Assembly (NCBI GenBank): GCA_002348315.1
Contig: DEAW01000218.1
Span: forward strand, 548 to 21,134
Direction of reading: 5' to 3'
Length of the DNA: 20,587 nt
Source: Planctomycetaceae bacterium UBA2972
GTDB lineage: Bacteria; Planctomycetota; Planctomycetia; Pirellulales; Pirellulaceae
The position numbers and the translations under genes are program-made. This document shows positions 7,746 through 16,329 of this stretch, piece by piece. The first letter of the stretch is position 1. Each line of letters begins with the position of its first letter. The notes under the pieces are model-generated. The model did not search any database, was not told where the DNA came from, and saw only the letters and a list, made by a program, of their open reading frames with translations.

Positions 7746-9082
7746 CGATTTATTTCCTCTAATGATTTTGGCTGGTTAGTTGCCTTGGCCTCGACATCAG
7801 TCGCCATTTTACGCAAGTCAGCCAGTAGCGTTTTGACGACGTCTGGCTTAGATTCTGCCAGATTATTTGTTTCTCCCGGATCAGATTCAAGATCGAACAA
7901 CAACTTGGTTTTTATCCCCTTCTGGGGCAACAATAACTTCCAATTACCACTGCGGATAGTATTCGCCCCCCACATGACGGTCCGTTCCAACGGTTCTTTG
8001 TCCTCTTTCAGGTATTCCGACATTGAGATTCCGTCGAGCTGCCGCTCCGTTACCCCAACACCACCGGTGAGCGTCAGGATTGTCGCCATCCAATCCATCG
8101 ACAACATCAATTGGTCATTGATTCGATTAGCAGGAAACTCAGCTGGCCACTGCACGACACAGGGTACTCGATGTCCCCCTTCATAATTAGTTCCCTTTTG
8201 ACCACGCAAGCCGCCGTTATGTCCTAGAGCTGTCGCTCCATTGTCCGAGCAAAAAACAACGATCGTATTGTAAAAAAGGTTATTCTCTTTTAGTACTGTG
8301 AGAATTTCACCAACACCTTTATCCATCTCCTGAACCATTTCGCGATAAGCATTTTTTTTGTCGACACGACTGCCATGATTCTCGAAGTCACCTCCAACCG
8401 TCCGATCAGCTTTGTCATTTGGACTCTGGTAGGGGTAATGTGGAGCTTCATGCGGTACATATAGAAAAAACGGTCGCCTTGCATTGCGTTTGATAAAGTC
8501 AACGCTGTGTTTAGTAATTAGGTGAGTGCTGTACCCCTTTTCACGTTTTAGTTTCTTACCGTGCCACCAGTCTTCATTTCCAGCCTGATCAATATGGGAA
8601 ATAAAATCTATATTTCCACTAACGTACCCCTTAAATTCGTCGAATCCATGTTGGATTGGGTTGTATTGAGGAAAGTATCCGAGGTGCCATTTGCCAAACA
8701 CTCCAGTCCTATAACCGCGTGCCGCCATCGCTTCAGGCCATGTCCATTCCGTATCCTGTAGTCCTGCAAAATGATTAGTATTACCTTCGGCTGCTACGAC
8801 AACGAATGGAATTCCGACCTTCTGCTGATACAGGCCAGTCATTAAGGCCGCGCGTGTTGGACTACAGACGTTTCCATTTGAGTGGTAATCGGTAAGTCGA
8901 ATACCGTTTCGAGCGATCGAATCTATATGTGGAGTCTCTATCCAACCGTCATAACAACTCAAATCTCCGTATCCAAGATCGTCGGCCATGATCAACACAA
9001 CATTCGGGTGGGCTGACTCACCCCATGCCGGGTTTACTGCGACAAGGCAGGCTAAAGCGACAGCTATTTGTAGCCTCATCAT
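7742..9082 (-). CDS. Secreted formylglycine-type sulfatase (arylsulfatase A-like)
   Basis: A 446-residue S1-family sulfatase with a signal peptide (cleavage likely near AWG-ES). Calcium ligands Asp34-Asp35 lie in ADDLGYGD. The maturation motif CSPTR has its catalytic Cys at residue 73, to be converted to formylglycine, and is followed by AALMTG. FGKWHLG and the second calcium site CSDNGATALGHNGG with the YEGGHRVP loop are also present, so all the main active-site elements are there. It lacks the long helical insertion of the PAS-type neighbours and more closely resembles arylsulfatase A-like or GalNAc-sulfatase-like enzymes; the substrate cannot be read from sequence. An ATGA overlap links it to the gene on each side. 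A run of eight A at 8352-8359 lies inside the gene, but the frame continues normally through it. Confidence 0.94.
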   Translation of the reverse strand: MMRLQIAVALACLVAVNPAWGESAHPNVVLIMADDLGYGDLSCYDGWIETPHIDSIARNGIRLTDYHSNGNVCSPTRAALMTGLYQQKVGIPFVVVAAEGNTNHFAGLQDTEWTWPEAMAARGYRTGVFGKWHLGYFPQYNPIQHGFDEFKGYVSGNIDFISHIDQAGNEDWWHGKKLKREKGYSTHLITKHSVDFIKRNARRPFFLYVPHEAPHYPYQSPNDKADRTVGGDFENHGSRVDKKNAYREMVQEMDKGVGEILTVLKENNLFYNTIVVFCSDNGATALGHNGGLRGQKGTNYEGGHRVPCVVQWPAEFPANRINDQLMLSMDWMATILTLTGGVGVTERQLDGISMSEYLKEDKEPLERTVMWGANTIRSGNWKLLLPQKGIKTKLLFDLESDPGETNNLAESKPDVVKTLLADLRKMATDVEAKATNQPKSLEEINR

Positions 9083-10497
9083 TCATTCCCGCCTTTATAG
9101 TTTGGATTCAATTCCGAGGGTAGAAATGCATTAGTGTCTGTTAACCATTCGGTCAACGCTCTACTTAGTCTCGCTACAACTTCCGGATGCCGGCTTGCCA
9201 CATTATTTTGTTCAGACAGGTCCTGCTTCAAATTGTATAACTCTTGCGTCCCGGTCTCGTAAAAGTGAATTAGTTTCCATTGCTCGTCCCGAATTGCGCT
9301 TGCTGGTGTTGTGCGAAACGGACCCGGTTCAGGCAATCCACGATAACGTTCCAGGTAAGCCGGGAAATGCCAGTAGATATAGTCTCTACCTAATTCTGTC
9401 TTTTTATTGGTCAGCAACGGAATAATACTTAGTCCATCCACGGGTTGTTTTCGATCGGGCCTTTTACCCGCGACTTCAAGAAGGGTCGGTAAAATATCCA
9501 CTCCGGTAATTGGTGTTTCAATGGTGCGTGAATTAGTCAGCACCTTAGGCCATCGGACAACAAACGGAACACGAATGCCTCCTTCATATAACATTCCCTT
9601 ACTACCCCTTAGTGGGCGGTTATTTGTTACTCCACCATGCCCTCCATTGTCGGACGTGAAAATTACAATCGTATCCCCGGCTAAATCCAACGCGTCTAAC
9701 TTATCAAGAACGCGTCCCAACGACTCATCCATGCTACGCACCATCGCAGCGTACCCAGCGTTTTTGTGCCCCCGATCCGGTTGTTTTTTCCTGAAGTAGT
9801 CTGCGTATTCAGCTTTGGGTTGTATTGGCGTATGAACGGAGTAATGTGCCAGGTATAGAAAGAACGGTTCTGCTTCATTCGCTTCGATGAAAGCGACGGC
9901 CTCTTCGCTGATGCGATCGGTCAAGTATTTCCCTGGTGCTGCCTCCACTAGATTAGGAAAGTCGAAAGGACTATGGTAACCGCCTCCTGAAGGTGACCCC
10001 CATTCTTTTCCGGCGATATTTACATCCATCCCCTGCGTCGTTGGATCCGGCCCCAAATGCCATTTTCCAAAGTGGGCTGTCCGGTACCCTAACTGCTGCA
10101 GTTGTTCCGGCAGCGTGACGATAGAGTCCATCAACACGGTCTCGTTAGCAACAGGGATCAGTTTTCGATCCGCACTTTTTCCGCGTGCGGCAGAGCCAAC
10201 GGTATAGACTCCATGCCGTGGCGAATACATCCCGCTCATTAAACAGGCTCGGCTAGGCGCGCAATTCGGAGCACAAGCGTAGGCATTATTGAACACCACT
10301 CCCTCAGCCGCCAGCGAATCTACATTCGGGCTCTCATAGTAACTGCTATCGTTAAACCCGAGATCTGCCCAACCAAGATCATCCACATAGAATAATACGA
10401 TGTTCGGTTTCGTTTCAGCCTGTAGACAACCGTTCCAAAAACCAACGACCATTATCGTTAAGACAGCTAATCCCTTGATATTCCGCGTCATCTTCAC
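9079..10497 (-). CDS. Secreted formylglycine-type sulfatase, CAPSR motif
   Basis: A 472-residue S1 sulfatase. The signal peptide (about 1-27) ends at LQA. The Cys at 24 is in WNGC, which is not a proper lipobox, so a soluble periplasmic enzyme is more likely than a lipoprotein. Calcium ligands are Asp39-Asp40 (VDDLGWAD); the catalytic Cys79 is in CAPSR followed by ACLMSG; FGKWHLGP, a GGGYHSPF loop, TSDNGGHGG and LRGSKGMLYEGGIRVP complete the site. The GGGY, KYLTDRI and LRGSKG segments are shared with the sulfatase at 14275-15729, so these two belong to the same or close subfamilies but are clearly diverged. The start is a GTG overlapping the previous stop (GTGA) with GGAGG seven bases upstream, which supports it over the ATG six bases further in. 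Confidence 0.94.
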   Translation of the reverse strand: MKMTRNIKGLAVLTIMVVGFWNGCLQAETKPNIVLFYVDDLGWADLGFNDSSYYESPNVDSLAAEGVVFNNAYACAPNCAPSRACLMSGMYSPRHGVYTVGSAARGKSADRKLIPVANETVLMDSIVTLPEQLQQLGYRTAHFGKWHLGPDPTTQGMDVNIAGKEWGSPSGGGYHSPFDFPNLVEAAPGKYLTDRISEEAVAFIEANEAEPFFLYLAHYSVHTPIQPKAEYADYFRKKQPDRGHKNAGYAAMVRSMDESLGRVLDKLDALDLAGDTIVIFTSDNGGHGGVTNNRPLRGSKGMLYEGGIRVPFVVRWPKVLTNSRTIETPITGVDILPTLLEVAGKRPDRKQPVDGLSIIPLLTNKKTELGRDYIYWHFPAYLERYRGLPEPGPFRTTPASAIRDEQWKLIHFYETGTQELYNLKQDLSEQNNVASRHPEVVARLSRALTEWLTDTNAFLPSELNPNYKGGNE

Positions 10498-12668
10498 TTC
10501 TGGACCTCCAGTTCAATTTTCAGGCTCTTAACTTGTCCATTCGCTTTATAGTCACTGGGATATGGCCCGACAATGCCATTGGAATCTTTCGCCACCTCAA
10601 GCGGGTCAAGCGGCATCGATCTCATAGGCCCCGGTAATTTCGATTCCAACCAATGTTTTGAATTGACAGCGATCGAAAGCATTCCATCTTTCTGATAACG
10701 CATTTCAATCCGGTTCACCTGAGACGGCAACTGCTTTGGACTCTGGATGACCGTCAACTTCCCATCTATGCGAACAGAAACCCGAAGCATTCCATCGTTC
10801 AAAAACAGACTCCACCCGTGGGCTGTTCCCCCCTGAGCAACAATAACACCACGGTTAAATTCCTTAGACACCTCCGCAGATACTAAAAATCCACGCCCGA
10901 CAACGTTTGGTGCTTTATTTTGCGTCAACACATCGCCGTGCTTGAGATTGAATACCGTCTGTTCGCTTAGCTTTGGTGTCCTATTTCTATAAGGCACTAA
11001 AGGGTAGACGTTGGCTCGTCGAGCATATACTTCGAATTTTTCCATTAGCTGAGCTGCGATTTCCGGTTCCTGCTTTACTACATTGTGTAACTCAGTCCGA
11101 TCGTCACGAAGGTTATACAATTCCCATGCTCCCTCCGGCCCCTTAGCCACGAGTTTCCAGTCACCTACTCTAACAGCACGGTTTCCTTCGTGTTCCCAAT
11201 AAATCGCATCGCGTTCGATTTTGTCACCAACAAACGCCGGTTGCAAGGACCTGCCCTCCAGAGGCTTAATAGCATTTTCTCCAATCCTTTGTGGGTAAGA
11301 AGCGCCGGCAAGATCGACACAAGTTGCCATCAAATCAATTAAATGTCCGGGTTGTTCAACTAGTTTTCCTCTCCCTTTAATTCCCTTAGGCCAGTGCGCT
11401 ATCAATGGTGTTGAAATTCCACCTTCGTGAACCCAATGCTTATATTCACGGAAGGGCGTATTAGAAACGTTGGCCCAACCTCGTCCATAGGCGATATACG
11501 TTCCATCAGGCCCTGGCATCACGCCTGGTCCCATCAACGTCGGAAATCCATCGCGGGTTTGATCCGGGATCATCTTCGTTTGCAAATCGGTCGCCTTCAT
11601 TGCAGGTAATGATGGAGATTCCAAACGACTAACCATATCTCCACGGGCTACTCTTCCGAGACCTTCAGCACAACCGCCATTGTCCTGCAGATACAGTACC
11701 AACGTATCATCAAATTGGTTCGTCTCTTTGAGGGCGTTAACAATCTTGCCAATCCCCTGGTCCATACTGTCAATCATGGCAGCATAAACCTCCATGTTCT
11801 CCAATTCCCATTCGCGGTTCTTAACCGCATCCCATTTTTCCGCATCCTCTGACAATGACCATCTTTTATCAAGCAGACCCATCTTCTTCATCCGGGCATA
11901 CCGTTGCTGTCTTAAAACTGAATAACCTGCATCGAATCGGCCATCGTATTTTTCGATGTCCTCGGGTAAAGCATGCATCGGCCAGTGCGCCGCCGTATAG
12001 GCGACATATAAAAAGAAGGGTTGATCAGCGGACTCGGTCTCGTGCTCGTGAATATACCGCACAGCATGATCCGAGATCGCATGCGTATAGTAATAAGTCC
12101 CGGGTTGATATTCCGGATCGGCCTGGCACGAGATGGGAGTGTTTTGACGTACGAGCGACCAGGGATCCCAAAAACTTCCAGCTCCGGAGATTGTTCCGTA
12201 AAACTTCTCAAAGCCCCGTTGCAGTGGCCAGTTGTATTGCTGACTGGTGGCACTTTCCTGTTTAGTCACATGCCATTTGCCAGTCATGTAAGTACGGTAA
12301 CCAGCGGGCTTTAACACTTCAGCGATCGTACGACAATTCTGGTTCAGGTCACCCCGATACCCATCATGTCCATTATCGGTCATCATCCAACCGACTCCGG
12401 CTTGATGCGGGTACAATCCCGTCAGTAGAGATGCTCTGGTCGGACAGCAACGCCCCGTGTTATAGAATTGAGTGAAACGGATACCATCACGAGCTAAACC
12501 ATCAAGATTGGGGGTTTCGGTTTCCCCCCCATAGCAGCCGATATCTGAATATCCCATATCATCGGAGAGAATGATAATGATATTAGGCTGGCCTGCATGA
12601 ACCTGTTCCGGTTGAACAAAGCACGTCAAAAGTCCCAGACTAAGGGTAATAATTCTTCTAAACTGCAT
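10494..12668 (-). CDS. Large secreted arylsulfatase (PAS-type) with C-terminal sandwich domain
   Basis: A 724-residue S1 sulfatase, longer than the usual 450-550. The signal peptide ends near VHA (about 25). Calcium ligands Asp36-Asp37 lie in SDDMGYSD. The active site is CCPTR with Cys74 in the modified position, followed by ASLLTG. TGKWHVT and YLQDNGGCAEG follow. The helical insertion before VYAAMIDSMDQGIGK, and the GGISTPLIAHWPKG loop, are typical of Pseudomonas-arylsulfatase-like enzymes. After about residue 565 an added beta-rich region (VVGRGFLVSAEV, GVIVAQGGTAHGWSLFLNDG) resembles the C-terminal concanavalin-like domain of large planctomycete arylsulfatases and may bind substrate. I chose the ATG at 12668 because it begins a proper signal peptide and lies 7 bases after the previous stop. 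Starts at 12740 and 12701 would put a charged, non-signal extension in front and overlap the previous gene. Confidence 0.93.
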   Translation of the reverse strand: MQFRRIITLSLGLLTCFVQPEQVHAGQPNIIIILSDDMGYSDIGCYGGETETPNLDGLARDGIRFTQFYNTGRCCPTRASLLTGLYPHQAGVGWMMTDNGHDGYRGDLNQNCRTIAEVLKPAGYRTYMTGKWHVTKQESATSQQYNWPLQRGFEKFYGTISGAGSFWDPWSLVRQNTPISCQADPEYQPGTYYYTHAISDHAVRYIHEHETESADQPFFLYVAYTAAHWPMHALPEDIEKYDGRFDAGYSVLRQQRYARMKKMGLLDKRWSLSEDAEKWDAVKNREWELENMEVYAAMIDSMDQGIGKIVNALKETNQFDDTLVLYLQDNGGCAEGLGRVARGDMVSRLESPSLPAMKATDLQTKMIPDQTRDGFPTLMGPGVMPGPDGTYIAYGRGWANVSNTPFREYKHWVHEGGISTPLIAHWPKGIKGRGKLVEQPGHLIDLMATCVDLAGASYPQRIGENAIKPLEGRSLQPAFVGDKIERDAIYWEHEGNRAVRVGDWKLVAKGPEGAWELYNLRDDRTELHNVVKQEPEIAAQLMEKFEVYARRANVYPLVPYRNRTPKLSEQTVFNLKHGDVLTQNKAPNVVGRGFLVSAEVSKEFNRGVIVAQGGTAHGWSLFLNDGMLRVSVRIDGKLTVIQSPKQLPSQVNRIEMRYQKDGMLSIAVNSKHWLESKLPGPMRSMPLDPLEVAKDSNGIVGPYPSDYKANGQVKSLKIELEVQK

Positions 12669-12675
12669 TGGTAAC

Positions 12676-14268
12676 TTACTTTCTACGATAGTCTTTTGCA
12701 TAATTCGGATGAAATTCCTCGAGTCGATCCCACTCAACAACGCCTATCTCTCTGGCCGTATCATCCCAGAATTTCACCATCGACGTTAACATCGTCGGAA
12801 GCAATTGGCTAAGGTCGTTCGTTTCGGTTCGGTCTTCCGCAATATTATACAATTCCCAGGGCTTTCCAAGCTCCTGAACGATCTTAAGATCACCTATCCT
12901 TAATGCTTTATTTCCCACATGTTCCCAAAAAAGTACTCTCGTATCACGTTGCTGTGGTTTCTTAATAGCTCTTAGCAAAGAACTACCCTGATAATGAACG
13001 TGTTCAGGCAAATCGAATCCGGCGACCTCCGCCAACGTGGGAACGATATCCAACACGTGCCCAACCTGATGTGAAATGGCTCCAGACTTTCGAACACCTT
13101 TGGGCCAATGCACGATCAGTGGAGTAGAAATGCCACCTTCATGCATCCACATTTTGTGTTCTCGAAACGGACTGTTCGCGGCATTGGACCAACCGGCCTC
13201 CAGACATAAATAGGTCTCACCCGAACCGGGCAACGCGTCAGGATCATGTCCGTCCCCGCGAACCAACTTTTCAGCGCTGGCTCCATTATCACTCAGGAAC
13301 AAAATCAGCGTGTTTTCCAATGCCTGATGCTGCCTTAGCTTGTTAATCACTCTGCCTAATTGCTGATCTACGATATCAATCATGGCTGCATGGATTGCCA
13401 TCCGCACATCCCACTGATCTTTCTCATTCTCAGTCAGCGTTTCCCAGGCACTCACTACTTCATCACGTTCAGGAAGCGTGCCGGAAACAAGACCTGTGGA
13501 TTCCAGATAACTCAGTCGTCGCTTCCGTTCTTCGTCCCAACCATGTTTAAATGTCCCAAGATATTTTTCGATCGTTTCCTGGGGTGCGTGTAGCGGAAAG
13601 TGTGGAGCCGTATGTGCAAGATACATGAAGAAGGGTATATCCCCCTGCACCTTAAAATGTTCATCCAGATTCTCAACCGCGCGATCGGTCAATGCTGTGG
13701 TAATGTAATAGTCAGATGGCCACTGTGATCGGTCTTTGGGACGCCTGATAATTTCATCTTCGTCCCGCATCGTCCACGGAGCAAAGAAGTTGTTTTGACT
13801 CGCGATACAGTAGCTTCGGTTGAATCCCCGCCCCAACGGCCAGGATTCTGCAATCCTATTTGTCCGGTTATTAAGATGCCATTTTCCAAGATGATACGTC
13901 GCATAGCCCTGCGTGTGTAACAACTCCGAAAGAAAAGGGAGACTTCGTGGAATGTTTCCCTGATAGGCTCGGGGAGCATTCGCACCAAATGACATCGCCT
14001 TACCGGCCTGATGTTGGTGTACGCCTGTCATCAAGGCGGCACGCGTAGACCAGCAACGACCCGTGTTATAGAAACTGCTAAACCTCAGTCCGTTCGCCGC
14101 CAGACCGTCCAAAACAGGCGTGTCAATCGACGATCCATAACAACCGAGATCCGAAAACCCCATATCATCGACCATAACCAACAGAATATTAGGGCCGTCT
14201 TTGGCTTCGACTGGAAACGCCGTCGCAAGCAGCAACACACTGCTTATGACGTAGCTTCTTAACATCAT
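12676..14268 (-). CDS. Secreted arylsulfatase (PAS-type) with CWSTR maturation motif
   Basis: A 530-residue S1 sulfatase with a signal peptide (cleavage near VEA-KD). Calcium ligands Asp34-Asp35 lie in VDDMGFSD. The catalytic Cys72 is in CWSTR followed by AALMTG; LGKWHLN, FLSDNGASAEK and the GGISTPLIVHWPKG loop are also present. The helical insertion before IHAAMIDIVDQQLGR matches the layout of the next gene (10494-12668), so the two are distant paralogues. The motif carries Ser where the classical C-x-P/A-x-R has Pro or Ala. The same Ser is known to me in other planctomycete sulfatase annotations, and every other active-site element is kept, so I read it as an active variant. Starts at 14268 and 14265 are adjacent ATGs behind AGGAAGAG, six bases after the previous stop. 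Confidence 0.93.
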   Translation of the reverse strand: MMLRSYVISSVLLLATAFPVEAKDGPNILLVMVDDMGFSDLGCYGSSIDTPVLDGLAANGLRFSSFYNTGRCWSTRAALMTGVHQHQAGKAMSFGANAPRAYQGNIPRSLPFLSELLHTQGYATYHLGKWHLNNRTNRIAESWPLGRGFNRSYCIASQNNFFAPWTMRDEDEIIRRPKDRSQWPSDYYITTALTDRAVENLDEHFKVQGDIPFFMYLAHTAPHFPLHAPQETIEKYLGTFKHGWDEERKRRLSYLESTGLVSGTLPERDEVVSAWETLTENEKDQWDVRMAIHAAMIDIVDQQLGRVINKLRQHQALENTLILFLSDNGASAEKLVRGDGHDPDALPGSGETYLCLEAGWSNAANSPFREHKMWMHEGGISTPLIVHWPKGVRKSGAISHQVGHVLDIVPTLAEVAGFDLPEHVHYQGSSLLRAIKKPQQRDTRVLFWEHVGNKALRIGDLKIVQELGKPWELYNIAEDRTETNDLSQLLPTMLTSMVKFWDDTAREIGVVEWDRLEEFHPNYAKDYRRK

Positions 14269-14274
14269 CTCTTC

Positions 14275-15729
14275 CTATTTCCCATCCGGTCGCCACGGCT
14301 GTGGCCCATCCGGCTTCGCTCTTAGAAACTTTGCGTCAACTTCTCGGTACCATTCATGTAATGACGTACGCATCGATGCGACCAATTGCGGATGCTGCTC
14401 TTTGATGTCAGTCTGCTCGCTCAAATCCGTCGCGAGATTATAAAGATGCAATGCACCATCTTCAAAACGTTCGACTAATTTAAAGTCCCCTCGTCGTAAG
14501 ACACCACCAGGGAACCCACCCTGATTACTGTAGTGGGGGTAATGCCAAAACAGATCGCGACCGGAAAGCTTATCTTCTCCGAGCAACACGGGAGTCAGGC
14601 TGACTCCGTCGTTCATTACACCCTGAATTGGATCAATTCCTGCTAACTCAATTAACGTCGGATAAAAATCAATACTACAAACGGGCGTATCCTCAACTGC
14701 GGGTTTTATTGAAGATGGATGAGAAATAATAAAAGGCTCTCGAATGCCGCCCTCATACAGCCAGCCTTTTCCCCCTCGTAATGGCAGATTCGAAGTCGGT
14801 GACCCTTCACTTGTGGACAATCCACCATTATCACCGGTAAAGCAGATGATGGTATCTTCGCTTAAACCAAGTGCTTCAAGCTTCTGCATAATGCGTCCGA
14901 CACTCTTGTCCATCGTCTCCACCATCGCGGCGTAGACTGCATGATCCTGAACTAATCGGACGCGTCGAGGGCGTCCACCAGGTAGCACCTGTTCTTCCGG
15001 CCCGAAATCCTCGCCTTCGTCGAGGCCTAATCGAGTAGCCTTCCGGCGGTATTTTTCCACTAATTCATTCGGGGCCTGCAGTGGCGTGTGAACCGTGTAA
15101 TAAGACAAATAGATAAAAAATGGATCTTCTTTAACCCTCTCAAGTGTGGACAGCACTTCATTGGTCAACCGTTCTGTCAGATGTTCGCCCTCGGGACCAT
15201 CCTTTAATCGCGGGTTTTTGTAAGGAGAGAAGTATCCACCGGGTGGTGCGCCACGACTAAATCCTCCAACATTAATATCAAATCCCTGTTTCTCCGGCCA
15301 AAATTCCTCTGTTGGCCCAAGATGCCATTTCCCAAAGAACGCTGTGGTGTATCCGGCAGCCTGAAAACATTCTGCGATCGTAACTTCTTCCAGATCCATA
15401 CGGTCGTACAATTCCGCAGGACGAAATTTACCCGGACGTGCTCCGGAAAAGAAATTAGTCGCATTAGTCCGTGATGGATACTTTCCAGTCATAATGCTGT
15501 AGCGTGTCGGACTACAGACAGGGTTGGCTGCGTAGCCATTAGTAAACCGTACTCCGGAAGCTGCTAATCGATCGACATTCGGCGTCTCATAGAATGTTCC
15601 CGGGTTGTTTGCACCGATATCCATATACCCGAGATCATCAACCAGAATGAAGACCACATTCGGTTGAGCTTGCAATGGCAGGCAGGCAAGAAAGACTATC
15701 AGGGCGTAATATTTTCGTAGTTTCGGCAT
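14275..15729 (-). CDS. Secreted formylglycine-type sulfatase, CSPTR motif
   Basis: A 484-residue S1 sulfatase with a short signal peptide ending at LQA (about 21). Calcium ligands Asp31-Asp32 lie in VDDLGYMD. The catalytic Cys72 is in CSPTR followed by YSIMTG; FGKWHLGP, GGYFSPY, FTGDNGGLST and LRGGKGWLYEGGIREP are all present. It shares layout and several loops with the sulfatase at 9079-10497. The stretch after AGYTT, and the insertion around GLDEGEDFGPEEQ, distinguish it. The start at 15729 follows the cupin stop by 7 bases and has AGAGGA upstream at slightly long spacing. An in-frame ATG at 15753 would overlap the cupin gene, lacks a Shine-Dalgarno and spoils the signal peptide. Confidence 0.94.
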   Translation of the reverse strand: MPKLRKYYALIVFLACLPLQAQPNVVFILVDDLGYMDIGANNPGTFYETPNVDRLAASGVRFTNGYAANPVCSPTRYSIMTGKYPSRTNATNFFSGARPGKFRPAELYDRMDLEEVTIAECFQAAGYTTAFFGKWHLGPTEEFWPEKQGFDINVGGFSRGAPPGGYFSPYKNPRLKDGPEGEHLTERLTNEVLSTLERVKEDPFFIYLSYYTVHTPLQAPNELVEKYRRKATRLGLDEGEDFGPEEQVLPGGRPRRVRLVQDHAVYAAMVETMDKSVGRIMQKLEALGLSEDTIICFTGDNGGLSTSEGSPTSNLPLRGGKGWLYEGGIREPFIISHPSSIKPAVEDTPVCSIDFYPTLIELAGIDPIQGVMNDGVSLTPVLLGEDKLSGRDLFWHYPHYSNQGGFPGGVLRRGDFKLVERFEDGALHLYNLATDLSEQTDIKEQHPQLVASMRTSLHEWYREVDAKFLRAKPDGPQPWRPDGK

Positions 15730-15736
15730 CTGTTGT

Positions 15737-16162
15737 TCAGTCCTCTGACTCATTCAGTTCATATGGGTTATGGGTAGTATTCGTATCGTTGGTCGGCAAT
15801 GGTCGAGGATTGCCTTCTGCATCCCATATTTTTGGAGTACTCGTCGGGAAGATGCCCAATAAATGGACTTTATCATCGCCATACGGATGAAGACCGTGAA
15901 GTTCGTTCGCCTCCAAAATGACACTGGCCGGCGCCCGTACGTGGACGTCCCGCTGCTTCAGTTTCAATACAACTTCCCCTTCCAGGAACACCAATACTTC
16001 CTCAGTGTCATGGAAATGCATCGGTATAAACCCGTGAGGTTCGATCCATTGTTCCCAAACGGTGGTCGCCCCCGCGCCTACTGTGGAATCGCTACAAACT
16101 CGTGTTGCTATGCGTGGCACGCTACGAAATGGTAACTCTGCTGCTTCTAGGATGGTAACCAT
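15737..16162 (-). CDS. Small single-domain cupin protein, first gene of the sulfatase unit
   Basis: A 141-residue cytoplasmic cupin with no signal peptide. Cupin motif 1 is HFHDTEE (His49, His51, Glu55) with Gly62 in EGEV. Motif 2 supplies His89 in ELHGLHPYG. Together these give the usual three-His/one-Glu metal site. Such small cupins serve as sugar isomerases, dioxygenases or ligand-binding accessory proteins; nothing here decides between them, and there is no DNA-binding domain. The open frame extends to 16360, but the ATG at 16162 has AGAAGAG seven bases upstream, begins just before the cupin core, and leaves a proper intergenic region before the divergent sulfatase. The extra 66 residues show no recognisable domain. 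It is the only gene of the eight-gene unit that is not exported, so it may handle a product after uptake. Confidence 0.85.
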   Translation of the reverse strand: MVTILEAAELPFRSVPRIATRVCSDSTVGAGATTVWEQWIEPHGFIPMHFHDTEEVLVFLEGEVVLKLKQRDVHVRAPASVILEANELHGLHPYGDDKVHLLGIFPTSTPKIWDAEGNPRPLPTNDTNTTHNPYELNESED

Positions 16163-16247
16163 TAAATGCTCTTCTGCGACGTTCAATTCTGACAAGGAGA
16201 GGTACGCTGTTACACAATCACTAGAGAGTCCAGCTGCTTCCGGATAC

Positions 16248-16253
16248 ATTATA
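16248..16253 (-). promoter_or_regulatory. Candidate -10 element for the sulfatase operon
   Basis: A perfect TATAAT on the minus strand, in the 167-base gap between the cupin and the divergent sulfatase, would give a leader of roughly 75-80 bases before the cupin ATG. The best -35 at 17 bases (TCGAAG) matches the consensus at only three of six positions. The local context (TTATAATG) is the same as at 3498-3503 before the DUF1080 gene. Confidence 0.35.
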
Positions 16254-16329
16254 AGCATGAAACGTCCGGGCTTCGATGATAGTTCCTCGGATAACAGACA
16301 CTCGCTCATTTTTTTGGGAGTTAGGAACG

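Larger units (their letters stand above)
4844..16162 (-). other. Predicted eight-gene sulfatase operon
   Basis: Order from the promoter end: cupin, sulfatase (14275), sulfatase (12676), sulfatase (10494), sulfatase (9079), sulfatase (7742), PhoD-like, PQQ-like propeller. Junctions are gaps of 7, 6 and 7 bases followed by overlaps of 4, 4, 4 and 17 bases, with Shine-Dalgarno sequences inside the preceding genes. No terminator or promoter-sized gap occurs within it, so one transcript with coupled translation is expected. Confidence 0.85.

Noticed and set aside
8352..8359. Eight-A run in the sulfatase at 7742-9082 as a second slippery site
   Set aside because: The sulfatase frame is continuous through it and no alternative downstream frame of interest opens there.
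10417..10430. Lipoprotein signal at Cys24 of the 472-residue sulfatase
   Set aside because: The residues before the Cys (W-N-G) do not fit a lipobox, and a normal signal-peptidase site follows at LQA.
12669..12740. Longer N-terminus for the 724-residue sulfatase
   Set aside because: The added residues are charged and would bury the signal peptide; the ATG at 12668 fits the spacing seen at neighbouring junctions.
12676..14268. CWSTR sulfatase as an inactive pseudoenzyme
   Set aside because: The catalytic Cys, Arg, calcium ligands, GKWH and SDNG are all kept, so loss of function is not supported.
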